Below, piece after piece: positions 35,883 to 46,954 of a stretch of 64,000 nucleotides of DNA (positions within the stretch are counted from its first letter, which is position 1; each line of letters begins with the position of its first letter). The stretch is from Marisa cornuarietis (taxonomy: Eukaryota > Mollusca > Gastropoda > Architaenioglossa > Ampullariidae): NCBI GenBank assembly GCA_004794655.1, contig SMMW01000186.1, forward strand, positions 558,001 through 622,000, written 5' to 3'. A model generated the notes under the pieces. It saw nothing but the letters and a program-made list of their open reading frames with translations, was not told where the DNA came from and did no database searches. The position numbers and the translations under genes are program-made.

Positions 35883-36288
35883 AAGTACATGATGATGATG
35901 TCGATTTATAATGCGCAGGTATCCATTCAAAAGAATGCTCATTGCGCAGCAAAAACAGAAGAGAAGAAAAAAATAAAGCAACAGGAAAGTAAAAAATAAT
36001 AACGACATAAGTAGTGCTAGGTTGTTTAAGTCCATCTTAAGTAAACAAATGAGTCTTCAGTCTTTTTCAAAATGTGGTTGCTGAGGTGATGGTGGACAGT
36101 GACGATGGCAGAGCATTCCACAGCTTAGCGCAGCATTTGTGAAGCCCCTGGCTCCAGTGCGCTTCTTGTTTGTGTCTTCGACTGCAGGGAGACAGAAGCG
36201 TGACTGGGAGCCAGAGCGCAGGCGACGTGACGGCTGGTAAGGATCCCTCTTGCAAATAGTCAGGAGCAGTTTTGAAGTACTTAAGTAC
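35883..36288 (-). mobile_element. 5'-truncated LINE fragment inserted in the pseudogene
   Basis: Read on the minus strand it encodes a piece like a reverse-transcriptase C-terminus (RRLRSGSQSRFCLPAVE then a KLWNALPSSL-like phrase). This parallels ARNLRSSSDSRILSLP and QQWNSLPHHI in the LINE at 39336. It ends with TGCGCATTATAAATCGACAT and a short CAT-repeat tail. AAGTACA occurs at both edges (about 35884 and 36283), a likely target duplication. Part of the same insert is in unit A at 32064-32235. Confidence 0.65.
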
Positions 36289-36989
36289 ACCACCTGGGGA
36301 TCAGATTTCTTGCATCACCATTCAGAAATTCAGAGGTGACTGTAATTTATTTTTAATGTGTTCTGTGCTTATTGATACAATTGCACCTGGCAGAAAGGTT
36401 ACATCACATCCACTGTTGTAGACAGCACCTGGAACTATAGTGATTTAGATATATATTTAGTACAAAAGACTTTATGGTTAGTATGCTTCAAACACAATAT
36501 TAGTGTTTAAATTCAAAAATTATGTTAGCCTCACAAAATATATTTTTTAAAGGAACATGTTTTGGAGAATTCCCCAACTTTTTACTTATAGTCTTAACAT
36601 ATTTTCCCAACACCATTAAGTTGACAGTGGGAAAACATGTGAGAAATGCTACAACCATGGTAATCATGCTAACTTTTTTCTCTTTCTTTTCCTCAGTGAG
36701 GTGAAGCACTATGTGTGTGACAAATGTGACCATGAGTTTTCTCAGCATGCACGACTCATGTCACATCACTGAGCTTGCTACCATCTGCAACAGTACCTGT
36801 GTGATCTGTGTGGCCAGGCTTTTAACCGTGTGCAGTCTATGCATCCTCATTGCTGGACTATCCACTGTGGAGAGAAACCCTTCACCTGTAAACTGTGTGG
36901 CAACCCCTTCAGTGACCAATGCAATTTACCATGAAAATGTCTTTCCTTATCAGTGTCACATCTGCCAGCAGAAGTATTGACACTCAAGC

Positions 36990-37905
36990 TCTCTAAAGGC
37001 CCACCTCAAAAAGCATGTAGCCATCTCCAGTCTGCAACTGTCTGTATCACAGTGTGCTACTGTCATCCAGGATAACAGCTGTAGTCTAGGTTAACACATA
37101 ATTTGCAGCTGCAAACAGTTGCTCTTTGCTTTGTACTTTCTGTTCACTCGGACAGTAGTGCAGTCAACGATGTACAGCGATTTCTATAATTTAGATTAAT
37201 AGAAATACCTCACCACCTGTGATTCCACAGTGCTCACGAACCCCTGGGCATAACTGGAAAACTCCAGTAAAAGTTCTCAATTGGATAAGCAACAAAGAAC
37301 TTTTGTTTTATTTGCAGCTAACGTTAATGGTCAGTCTTGGTCGTCACAAAACTCATATCACCTTGTAGCAAGGCAATACTTTAAAAGACACTGCTTTTTG
37401 TTTTAATGTATTTTTTATACAGCCATTTACAGTAGGCCCTACTTTTACCTTGTTTAGAGAGATGAAGGGCGCCTTGTGCCTTTAAGTTTAAGCGTTTATG
37501 AATAATAACAACTTATGCTATGTATAAAAAAGTAAAAAGCAGCTATGGAACATATCCTATATTTTAAGAGACGTTGTATAGGTTGTAATTTTAGGGTATG
37601 TTGTCACTTTGTTTTTGTTGCCATTTTGGGGGGATTTATTAGTACTAAGACTATATCTTTTTATTACTTGTACATTGACATAATTTGGTGATTTTTTCAG
37701 CAATGGTTGTTTGGTCAGAATAAATAAGTATAAGTTTAGTTTCCTCCTGACGTTTATTCGTGTTTCTTATGAATATAAGTGTACTTTGTGGCTATTGTTC
37801 GTGAATCCTCCCGATTCTGATTCCAGGATTGAGAGATTCTTGTGTGGCTTGAGTTCTCAAAAGTCCGTGAAATAGAACTTGTTCTGAAGCGTTATAAGTA
37901 ACAGC
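36990..37905. other. Spacer between pseudogene and PEX19
   Basis: After the pseudogene remnant (to about 37030) there is AT-rich DNA with a possible retroposon tail near 37453-37512 (GGGCGCCTTGTGCCTTTAAG). The last 150 bases presumably hold the PEX19 promoter and 5' untranslated region. No core promoter element could be named. Confidence 0.4.
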
Positions 37906-40900
37906 ATGGCTGAAAGTCAGGCGCAGACGACAGATGTTTGTGAGGAAACCTCCGTGGACGATGGAACAAAAGTTCTTCCAAAAAGTCCAGAACAAGAAGC
38001 GAAAATACCTCCAACGGAAGATTCTGAACTAGACGAGCTTTTAAATAGTGAGTTAAACGTAGCATGTTCGTCATCACGATTACACCTCCTGGCTATTTAA
38101 AGAGCAAAGTCCGCAACTATGTCCTTCGTACTTATTGCATAAACGTGTTAGATTTCTGTATTAAGTTATTTTCTTTTTTAATGCATTACCTAAAAACCAT
38201 AGCAAAATTTCTTAACTGACTGCTATAGAAACTACCTTTGTGGTGTGATAACGGTGTGAGGGGAATCTGATATCAATGTGGATTAAGGTTAGGGGGACAT
38301 CAGACGGGTTTAGATTTGTAGGACTGATTTGATGAAGGCTCGCTCCGACGCTGCTTAAAAGGATTGCCAATAACATATAAAGCTTTTTTTATATATCATG
38401 TCAACAATGATCGACCTTTTTGTGGCGGAGCAACAAGCACACATATATTTATATATATGTACCAGCAAGTTGGAAATTGTGCAAGACAAATGCATTCTGT
38501 GTTTTCCTTTGACCTTACAGATGCAGGGAGTGGGTGTGGATTTTAAGCCGAAATAGAGTTAGAGTCTTTTCGTTCATTTACGACGTTTCTTTCAAAACAT
38601 TCCACTTTCATAATTTCCTCTACCAGCAGGATTGGATAATATTCCATGATATTCTTGGGAGTTACAGGAATAAGATTAGTGCTAGATTGATGTTAGAATA
38701 AAACACACACCCAGATATTGGACAGAGTGATATGATTGAAGCTTGATATTTTGACTATCAAAGTGCAGTAAATTACTTGAATGAGCAATGCACACCAGGA
38801 AGCAGAATAATTATTGTTAAAACAGTGGACAATATCACATTTGAGGTAGTGAGTTCATGTTAACTAAATAAGACACAAGTAAATCTGAAAAAATGTCAGG
38901 GCAAATGTACATAATTTATGTTAATCTTAAAAGCTTTTCCATTGTCTGTACATTTTTAACCATTTTTGTTCAACAATACAGATCTTTTGGTATCTTGATG
39001 ATAAACCTACTGTTTACAACTGAAGTTAAAACAGTTCTTGTCATACCATTTATTTCTTGCTTTCAAATTTCTCAGGTGCTTTACAAGACTTTGGAAAGAA
39101 GAAAGAAATAGCTGCCCAGCAAAAAGTACCCACCCAGCAAGCAGTGGGTGCTGCGGGTGGAGCCTGCGCAGCATCCGAGGTATAAACTTTTCAAGACATA
39201 TTGAGATAACTATGTATATTTACTAACGTAGTGTTCATTTAATTTTATTTTTGAGAGTAGTGGAAAGAAAGAATTGGAAAAAAATCACTTCTGGCAGTGC
39301 TGATCAATCCTTGTGCTTAGGGGAATAGTTATTAGCCTACCCTCAACATCAATGTATTAGACAATTACCGTCCAGTCTCAAACTTACCATTTCTGTCTAA
39401 AATCCTTGAGAAAATAGTTCTCAAGCAACTTCTATCCCATCTGAACTCTGAAAACTTGATTTCTCCATCACAGTCTGGTTATCGCCCTTTTCACAGCACT
39501 GAGACTGCTCTGCTGAAAGTGACAAATGACATTTTGTCTGCTCTGGATAGAGGTGACATCTCATTTCTCACCATGTTAGACCTGTCTTCTGCCTTTGATA
39601 CCATAGATCACACTACTCTCATTCACAGACTCAGTACACTCTATGGCATCTCAGGCTCCCCACTCAGCTGGTTTCAGTCATATCTCTCAGATAGGACTCA
39701 GTCAGTTATAGTGGATGGCTGCGTGTCTTCACCTGTCTCTATTCACTCAGGAGTCCCACAAGGCTCTGTACTTGGTCCCATCCTCTTCATCTTGTACATG
39801 AAGCCACTTACCACTCTAATTCAATCTCACTCTATATACCATCAATCCTTTGCTGATGACACCCAGCTGTATACCAGTTGTTCTCCTTCTCAGGCTCACA
39901 CTACTATCCAGAGCATCCAAGATTGTATTTTGGATATTAGGCTATGGATGACCCACAACAAGTTAAAGCTAAATGACGGAAAAACAGAAGCTTTACTTTT
40001 TTCAAAGAAGAGAGCCAGGGTTTACTCTTCACTGCCTGTTTCTGTTCGGGTAGGCGATGCCGATGTTCCTTTTGTAACTTCGGCACATAATTTAGGTTAC
40101 ATAATGTCTGCTGACATGTCTCTTGATAAACACGTCTCTCACATTTGTCGATCTGCATACTATGAGCTCCGGAAGATCAGCTCCATTCGCCATACTCTGT
40201 CCGTCTCAATCACCAAAGTTCTTATCTGCTCGTTTATTCTGTCTAAATTAGACTACTGCAACTCTCTTCTTGCTGGCTGTCATCCTCAATACCTCATTGA
40301 TAAGCTTCAGAAGGTCCAGAACTCAGCTGCTCGTCTCGTTTTTCGGACTCGCAAACATGATCATGTCTCACCACTTCTTCGCTCTCTTCATTGGCTACCA
40401 GTTAAAGCTAGAATAGACTACAAGCTCTCAACTCTCTGCTATGGTTTCTTCGAAGGTCACTCCCCCAGCTACTTTAATGAAATCTTGTCTGTCAAAACTC
40501 CTGCCCGAAACCTTCGGTCCTCATCAGACTCCCGCATTTTATCCCTCCCTCTCACAAAGACAGTCACATATGGACAACGGATGTTCTCCAATTGTGCTGC
40601 TCAGCAGTGGAACTCTCTACCACACCACATTCGCCACTCAGCCTCCAAGGCTGCATTCAAACGCTCTCTTAAAACATATCTTTTTACAAAGTACTATTCC
40701 TGACTTGTACCTCATCTTTATGTTGTTCAGCGTCCCTATGTGTACCTGACTGTCTATTGGTTGTTATGTTTCTTTCTATCAAATTGTACTGCGCAGAGAG
40801 TGTGATCTATCTTATTCGTGATTCTGCGCATTATAAGTTCGCATTATTATTATTATTAAAATATTTTTTATATATTTTTCATCCTGGGTAGGATTTTAAA

Positions 40901-43881
40901 TAGTGTATGCATTGTTGGTTTGAGTTTTGGTGACTTTCCTTCTCTCTTGATTCGTGTGTTGAGTTAAGGGTATTTTTGTGTGTGTTCTGCAGATTTCTTC
41001 CCAAGACCCAACTTCAGCTGAGTTTGCAGAAGAATTTTCAACAGAACTAGCAGCACAGTTTGAAGAAGCAATGAAGTCGTTTTTGTCTCATGATCCACAC
41101 ATGTTGGAGCAGATAGAAAAGCTGGCAGAAGCAGCTGGAAATGCAGGTCTCTTAGTCACATTCCCTATATTCAAGTCACTTCATAAGATGATCAGGTTTA
41201 AATCATGGAATTAATTTGCTGACAGATCCTGATAGTTTACAGATATTTGCAAGTTCAGTCTTTAAAAAAAATCAAATGTGATTCACTTTTCTAAATTTAT
41301 TTCTTTGTGGTGAGAGCAAGTACTTGTGAATATTTTAAGCAGTTTCAGTATAAACCTATGTTCTGTACCTCTTTTGGGTATATTTCATGAAGACCAGAAT
41401 CTGGCAGTCTGTGGCTACAATGTAGTAATCTCCAGTCTTCTCTTTATGTGTGTGGTGGGCAGGTTAGGGAGGCTATTGCTTGGATGTGTGGGAGGGAGAT
41501 TTTGTTCATTTGCCATTCCATAGCATTTCCACTGATATCACTCAGAATCTGAAATTGTTGATGAACAAAATGAAATCATTTCACCCTTGTGATTGCAGAT
41601 GAAATTAGCTGGATATTCATTAAGACATAGTAAGAATGGTGTGGTATGTAGTGAAACATCACGTGCTATTTCTGAACCATTGGGAAAAGAAATTTACCAA
41701 GCCCCAGAATAAATGAATGATAGGAAAGGTGGGGATAATATTTATGTGAATACAAAACCTAGCTTTGGAAAAGGAAATAAGGCAGGATCATATTTATCTT
41801 AATATGCAAATGTCTTTGTGTAGGAGACTCAGCTGAGGCTCAGCAACACTTTGCATCCACATTGTCCCAGACACTAGCAGACCTTGCACAAAATGCAGAA
41901 GGGATAGAGGTAATTTGCACTGTGTAATTGTCTCGCCAATGTTTTTGTTCTTTACTCATCTGATTTAAAAAACATTTTTAAGTAATAAATCATATCTTTA
42001 AATCATCTATAAAACAACGCCCCAGGGAAGACAACCTTTTCGGGTCCCTTGTAATTGTAATCGTAAATTATTTTCCCAGTATATAATAATATGCTCACAG
42101 CTCAATTTAAATATCTACATTTCATTCAGCAACGTACTATAGACTGCAAATATTAGGACAGGTCATTAGGATCTACATCAAAAAGAAGAATGCAAAAAAA
42201 AATCTACTGACCAAAGCCAGGCCCCCTTCATAGCATGCCTGGGTACAGCATCTCCCCTCTGTCACCCCCTCTCATAAGGCCTGGCCGAAATATAATTGGG
42301 TAAAAGAAAGATTGTTAATTATAAAGTATAAAGCAAAATGTTGACTGGATACCAGACACTTCTGCTCTAACTGTACAGCTACAGTTAATGGCTGTGTTTT
42401 TTGCAGGTGGGGGAGGAGGAGCTGGGCAAGGCATTTGGGGGAGCAGGGGCAGAGGGACAGGGCGAGGATTTGATGCCCATGATGCAGGGCTTGATGCAGT
42501 CCCTTCTCTCTAAAGACATCCTGTACCCATCACTCAAAGAAATCTCTAGCAAGGTAATGTGCATCTTGATAGTTTTGATGCCCTTATATCAGGGTAAGTT
42601 TAAAGATGTTTTTAAAGAGTTGCTGCATTTTGGCATTGAGGGTCTTACCTGGTTTCAAAATCAAATTAATGTATAATTTATTTAGAAGCTTTGATAGGAG
42701 TGAAAAAACAGTGTTACTCACTCATTTGCAAATGCAGTAGAGATTTTTAACTGGTGATTTACTGTGTAATTTAGACACTATTGAGTTAATGTGCAGTGAC
42801 AACAGTCTCACCAAGGGCCCGTTATGTTAAGAGAGTTTTTGCTTACACCTTTTGTGGGATGACAGAAGCTAGAAACTTTGGTTTGCCTAATATATTTTGC
42901 TAGTTTTAAGTTGAAGTTATTATGAATGCTTTATATTAGTATCCAGAATATCTTGGAGCCAATGAATCCAGTCTGGATGCTACTCAGTTAGATATGTACC
43001 GGAAACAGTATGAGCTAATGACTTCCATCTGCACCCTTTTTGAGGAAGAATCTCCAGAGGACACACAAGAGCAAAAGTCCCAGCGTTTTGAGAAACTTAT
43101 TGATCTCATGCAGCAGGTACTACACACTTTTTCACTAGGTGCTAGCGTTTTCGTGTTATCAAAAACCATTTCATAATTTTACACACTTTTTTTTAAGCCT
43201 GAAAAAAAGAACTTTTATGAACAGCATGCAGATCATCCAAACAAAGAATTTTTTTCATGCATACATATGTAACTGGGTTCCTTGAAGGCCTGCGGTTACT
43301 ATTTTCAGCCAGGACAAGATGAGCCTATTCAAGATCTCATTCAAACATAGATTTTTCATAAAATAGGAGTTTAGGAGTTGGCATCTGGAACTAGTTTTAA
43401 TATGCAGACTTATTTTTCATTACCTCACATTTAACATGTACTTTAAAAAGTTTTAAATGAAAAATAAGATATAAAAACTGCATCATATGCTTCACTTTCA
43501 GATGCAAGAGCTGGGACAGCCACCAAAGGAAATTGTAGGAGAAATGGTACATTGTTTTCTATAATTCATAGATGTATAGTTTGGATTTCTTAGCAGCTGA
43601 AATGTTGAAGAATGTAAAGATCATTGTTAGTCTTCACCTGCATCCTTGGAATGGTGCTCTGTAAATATGATCAACTGTTAATACATCATTGATGAGATGA
43701 AAGGGACGGTAGAAAGTGAGAGATTCTGCTAATGGATTGTAGGTAAATTGTTAAAATTGCCACCTTGACACCGCTTTGATTGTAGTTCATCTTACGTCTT
43801 TTACAGGCACCAGGATTAGAGTTTGATGAGAATGGAATGCCCAAGGTGCCTGGTGTAGGCAGTCAATGCAGCTTGATGTAA
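37906..43881 (+). CDS. PEX19: PEX19, peroxisomal biogenesis factor 19, 8 exons, about 309 aa
   Basis: Exons 37906-38047, 39076-39179, 40993-41146, 41824-41909, 42407-42553, 42940-43116, 43502-43546 and 43807-43881 join in phase to 930 bases. PEX19 is the cytosolic chaperone and receptor that binds peroxisomal membrane proteins and docks on PEX3. Visible features are an acidic N-terminus with DSELDELLNSALQDFGK (the PEX3-binding-type helix), the FEEAMKSFLSHDP helix, a Gly-rich stretch before MMQGLMQSLLSKDILYPSL, the YPEYLGAN segment, and a C-terminal CSLM that fits a CaaX farnesylation box as in known PEX19. Length is close to the usual 300. Intron 2 holds a LINE in the same orientation. Confidence 0.96.
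39336..40858 (+). mobile_element. 5'-truncated LINE with intact reverse-transcriptase C-terminal ORF (Jockey/CR1/L2-like)
   Basis: An open frame runs from about 39336 to the stop at 40703. It starts inside the reverse transcriptase at DNYRPVSNLPFLSKILEKIV. It then carries LDLSSAFDTIDH (domain A-type), SGVPQGSVLGP (domain B-type), FADDT near 39850 (the catalytic box, normally YADD or FADD) and a C-terminal thumb ending LKTYLFTKYYS. The endonuclease and ORF1 are missing, so it is a dead-on-arrival 5' truncation. The 3' end has TGCGCATTATAAGTTCGC followed by an ATT tract, typical of CR1/L2-type tails. The lack of stops suggests a young insertion. It sits in PEX19 intron 2. Confidence 0.85.
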
Positions 43882-46800
43882 ACTGAGGTGTCTTTTTATC
43901 AGAATGCAAAGCTGGGTGCATTCTGGTTGGAGATTGCAGACACTCCATATTGTACTGCTACATGACAGGTCATTCTGTATGTCTCACTGGAATCAGCTGC
44001 AGACAGAAATTTAGCCCCACAGAAGTTGACTGTGAGCCTGTGCAACATAGGTTGTGACATGGGATTACAGAATCCTGCCTGAGAGTGTGCACAGTATACA
44101 TATTTTAAGCATTTAGCTGGTATGAAATTTTAGTCTTCTTGGGGGAGGGTTGACATTTTTAGCAGGGCCTTTGAAGATGTTTTTTCAGAGCATATTTATT
44201 TTTATGCATGTGGAAGTGTGTTTGCATCCATGCATGTATGTTCATGCATGTGGTCTTTATGGTGTGCAATGAGATTTTGTTTGAGGAAACAAGCAGTTTA
44301 ACTGCCATCCGACAAACTATGCTTTTTGCTGATGAGCAACTCAAGTGATAGAATGTTCTGGATGGATGTGTTTTGGGGAAAACCATGATGATGTTACCAT
44401 CAGGCATCCCTCTGCATTGCTGGGTTATAAATCTTGGACTATCACATTTTACTTGTTATTATCCCGGTATGTAGAGGGTTCAGCCTAAGACCAGTGTGCT
44501 TAAAAATGTTGGCTTGGCATGTTCCTCTATTGTTGTTGCTTTTCACAGTACATTGTTCACGTCCTGCAGAGATCTTATAAAAATCAAAATGCATAACAAT
44601 GACTGGATTCAGCACTTGTGTAAAACTGCCTACTAACTTCATGTTTACAAATGGGTCTTTTGTATCCTGTCCACCAATGCTTAATCAGTATTATGCTTAT
44701 CCATTTAAGAAATCTGGAACAAGTGACATATAGCTGTGACAACGCTGGCTTATTTAATAAAAAAATAGCATTTTCTTGTAGAGAAAGTAGACAGACTAAC
44801 CCAAGGTTATTTGTGGCATGGGGGGCGGTGGTATTGGTGGTGGTGGTGGAACGAAAAAAAATCCACCTTGGCTGTCATTAACACTTGCAAGGCAGCCACA
44901 AAGCTTGTCCTAAATGTAGTGCAAAGCAGCATCTTTAATAATCATATACAAACATACACATTTCTGCAATTTAAAAACAAAAGCACACACATAACTGCCA
45001 GAAAAAAGTTACAAGGGCATGAGTAGGGGAAACCTCGGATTATCTGCATTTATCAATACAAATTTTGCTAGCTGGGTGCTGGATTGTCAATGAATGAAGA
45101 AAACATGAAACCTGTAAGCTGAGCTGTTTCTGCCTGTGAAAACTGTGTGTGCATGTGGTGGGTGGGAGGAGAAAGAGCAATAATTATTAACATGCTGCAT
45201 CAGCACAAGCAAACAAAGACCATCAAGTAGCCATGCTAATTAACAAACAAACAAAAATTTCAGATATAAATTTATGCTGATTTAAATGTATTTTCAGAAG
45301 TAATGGATGCACTAAAATGCCGACAGCTAGCAGAGCTGGATAAAGTTTAAACAAATGATTGTTTGGTTCTGATTAACTACAGTACACAAAAGTGCTTTAA
45401 GAAGTCAAAGGTATACAAGTACAACTGCACTTCCAAAATAATTTGAGTCCTCAATCTTTCACACATCACCTTCAGAAATCCCTCTGAAAATCTGAATAAC
45501 TTAAAAGCATAGGTGACAAGCCAAAACATCTTTAGTCTGAATAAATAAGAGACCATCACACCAAAATTACCAGCAAATAAAGAAACACATCACACCATAA
45601 ACAAGAGAAAAGACTGAAAGTTCTGTTAGCAAACAACTCCGTGTGTACAAGTATGTAGCACCAGGTAAAAAAAAAATTCATTACCACAAATTGAATAATG
45701 CATTTTAGCTTTGGAATGATGATTTTTTTTTAATTTGCAGATAATTTCCCTTTCTTTTCAAACCATTCGTGTACGGCACTGTTAACTTTATTTAGATCTA
45801 AAAAAACAGGCTTGATGTTTTAAAAAAAAGTATGACACCCAAATGGCAAGTCAGGAAATTAGAATTACACAAATTTTACTATGAGGCATTATGTCCAATC
45901 CTTTGTTCCCTAAAATGGGATCATGATTGCTGACAAGAAAGGGGGAAAAAGTCTGTTAAAATTAATATTCTGTCCTTAAAAAATGGTCCCAGTAACCATT
46001 TATGAAACATTAACTGGTGAAAAAAACGAGTGTGGTCTGACACAGTTATGTTGAAGCTAAGAATGTACTTCAGATGTCTCGGCTGATCAACAGCACACTT
46101 CAAATAATAATAATAATGATATAAAAAGAGTTATTGCCATCAATGCCACCAACTTGTCTGAAAAGCAAAATGTGAGCCATGCTGTTTCAGAGCTAGCTTG
46201 TAGATCACATGCTGGAATGCAGGACCTTTTCTATGTTCAATGTTTTTGACCACTTTGCACTGCCATACACTTTTATTACCAAAAGTAAAAATAGCTGTTG
46301 GACCTTTAACAGATGGCCTTCTCTCTTTGACTTAACATTTTGACTAGAATAACAACTTTGTATCCAAGTGATCCTACAAGAAACCCATCCTCTGATCTGA
46401 ATGGCCAAAGACAGAAAAACCTAAGTCATTGGTGCATTAAAGTGATGGTTTCCTGCTTCATCATCAAACAGCTGCCTTACTTACAATTTCATTCAAAGAA
46501 AAATGTGCTAAGTGGGAGCATTTTTGTGCAAGTAATTTATGACTCTTCAGCAGCAGCAAGTGGCCTCACAAAGAGGTCAACTTTCCCACAGGACATCCAT
46601 ACATTTTGATTTCCTCTGCTTTATATGCCACAATTCGTAACTAGGCCAAAAGCAGAGAAAAAAGTATGAAGATATGTACTTATATGATCCAAGTCAATTC
46701 AGCCAAGAAAAGGTCACAATTATTACCCTATCCACCCACACACACATAAAGAGCAGCATATGAAAGAGAAGAACTATGAGACAGACACTTCTTTCCCAGA

Positions 46801-46954
46801 AATGTGTAGATCACAAAAATGCTAAGTACATTTTACCACCTATTTCATGACAATCATCTGCAAATTATTGCAGCAAGTCATCCTCCAACACAAATGGAAG
46901 CTGCTGCACGTAGAAAATAAAAAAAACTGGAAACTGTACATCATCTGATAAGAG
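43882..46954. other. Convergent 3' flanks of PEX19 (+) and TBCEL (-)
   Basis: About 3 kb between two genes that end towards each other. It presumably holds both 3' untranslated regions (an AATAAA on the plus strand near 44757 is one candidate for PEX19). A GGT-rich patch lies near 44820-44850. Chance ORFs only; no RNA gene recognised. Confidence 0.5.

Larger units (their letters stand above)
32543..36989 (+). repeat. Tandem duplication, unit B
   Basis: Direct repeat of unit A, placed head to tail with two bases between. It is longer because it keeps the approximately 629 bases missing from unit A (about 36057-36685), including the rest of the LINE fragment, the end of finger 4 and a remnant intron. 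Sequence beyond 36989 continues the pseudogene, whereas unit A stops at the equivalent base and passes straight into unit B. Confidence 0.95.
34282..37030 (+). pseudogene. BTB-zinc-finger pseudogene, copy B (more complete)
   Basis: Same defects as copy A plus sequence lost there: the end of finger 4 (AAGTACACCACCTGG near 36282), a donor-like CAGAGGTGACTG near 36333, about 360 bases of intron, and an acceptor-like TTTTCCTCAG near 36698. The last four fingers follow, including the finger 8 remnant, and the frame meets a stop just after it (about 37018). Keeping an intron at the same place as the parent's second intron shows that the pseudogene arose by DNA duplication, not retroposition. The Ser-rich C-terminal part of the parent is absent. 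Confidence 0.9.
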
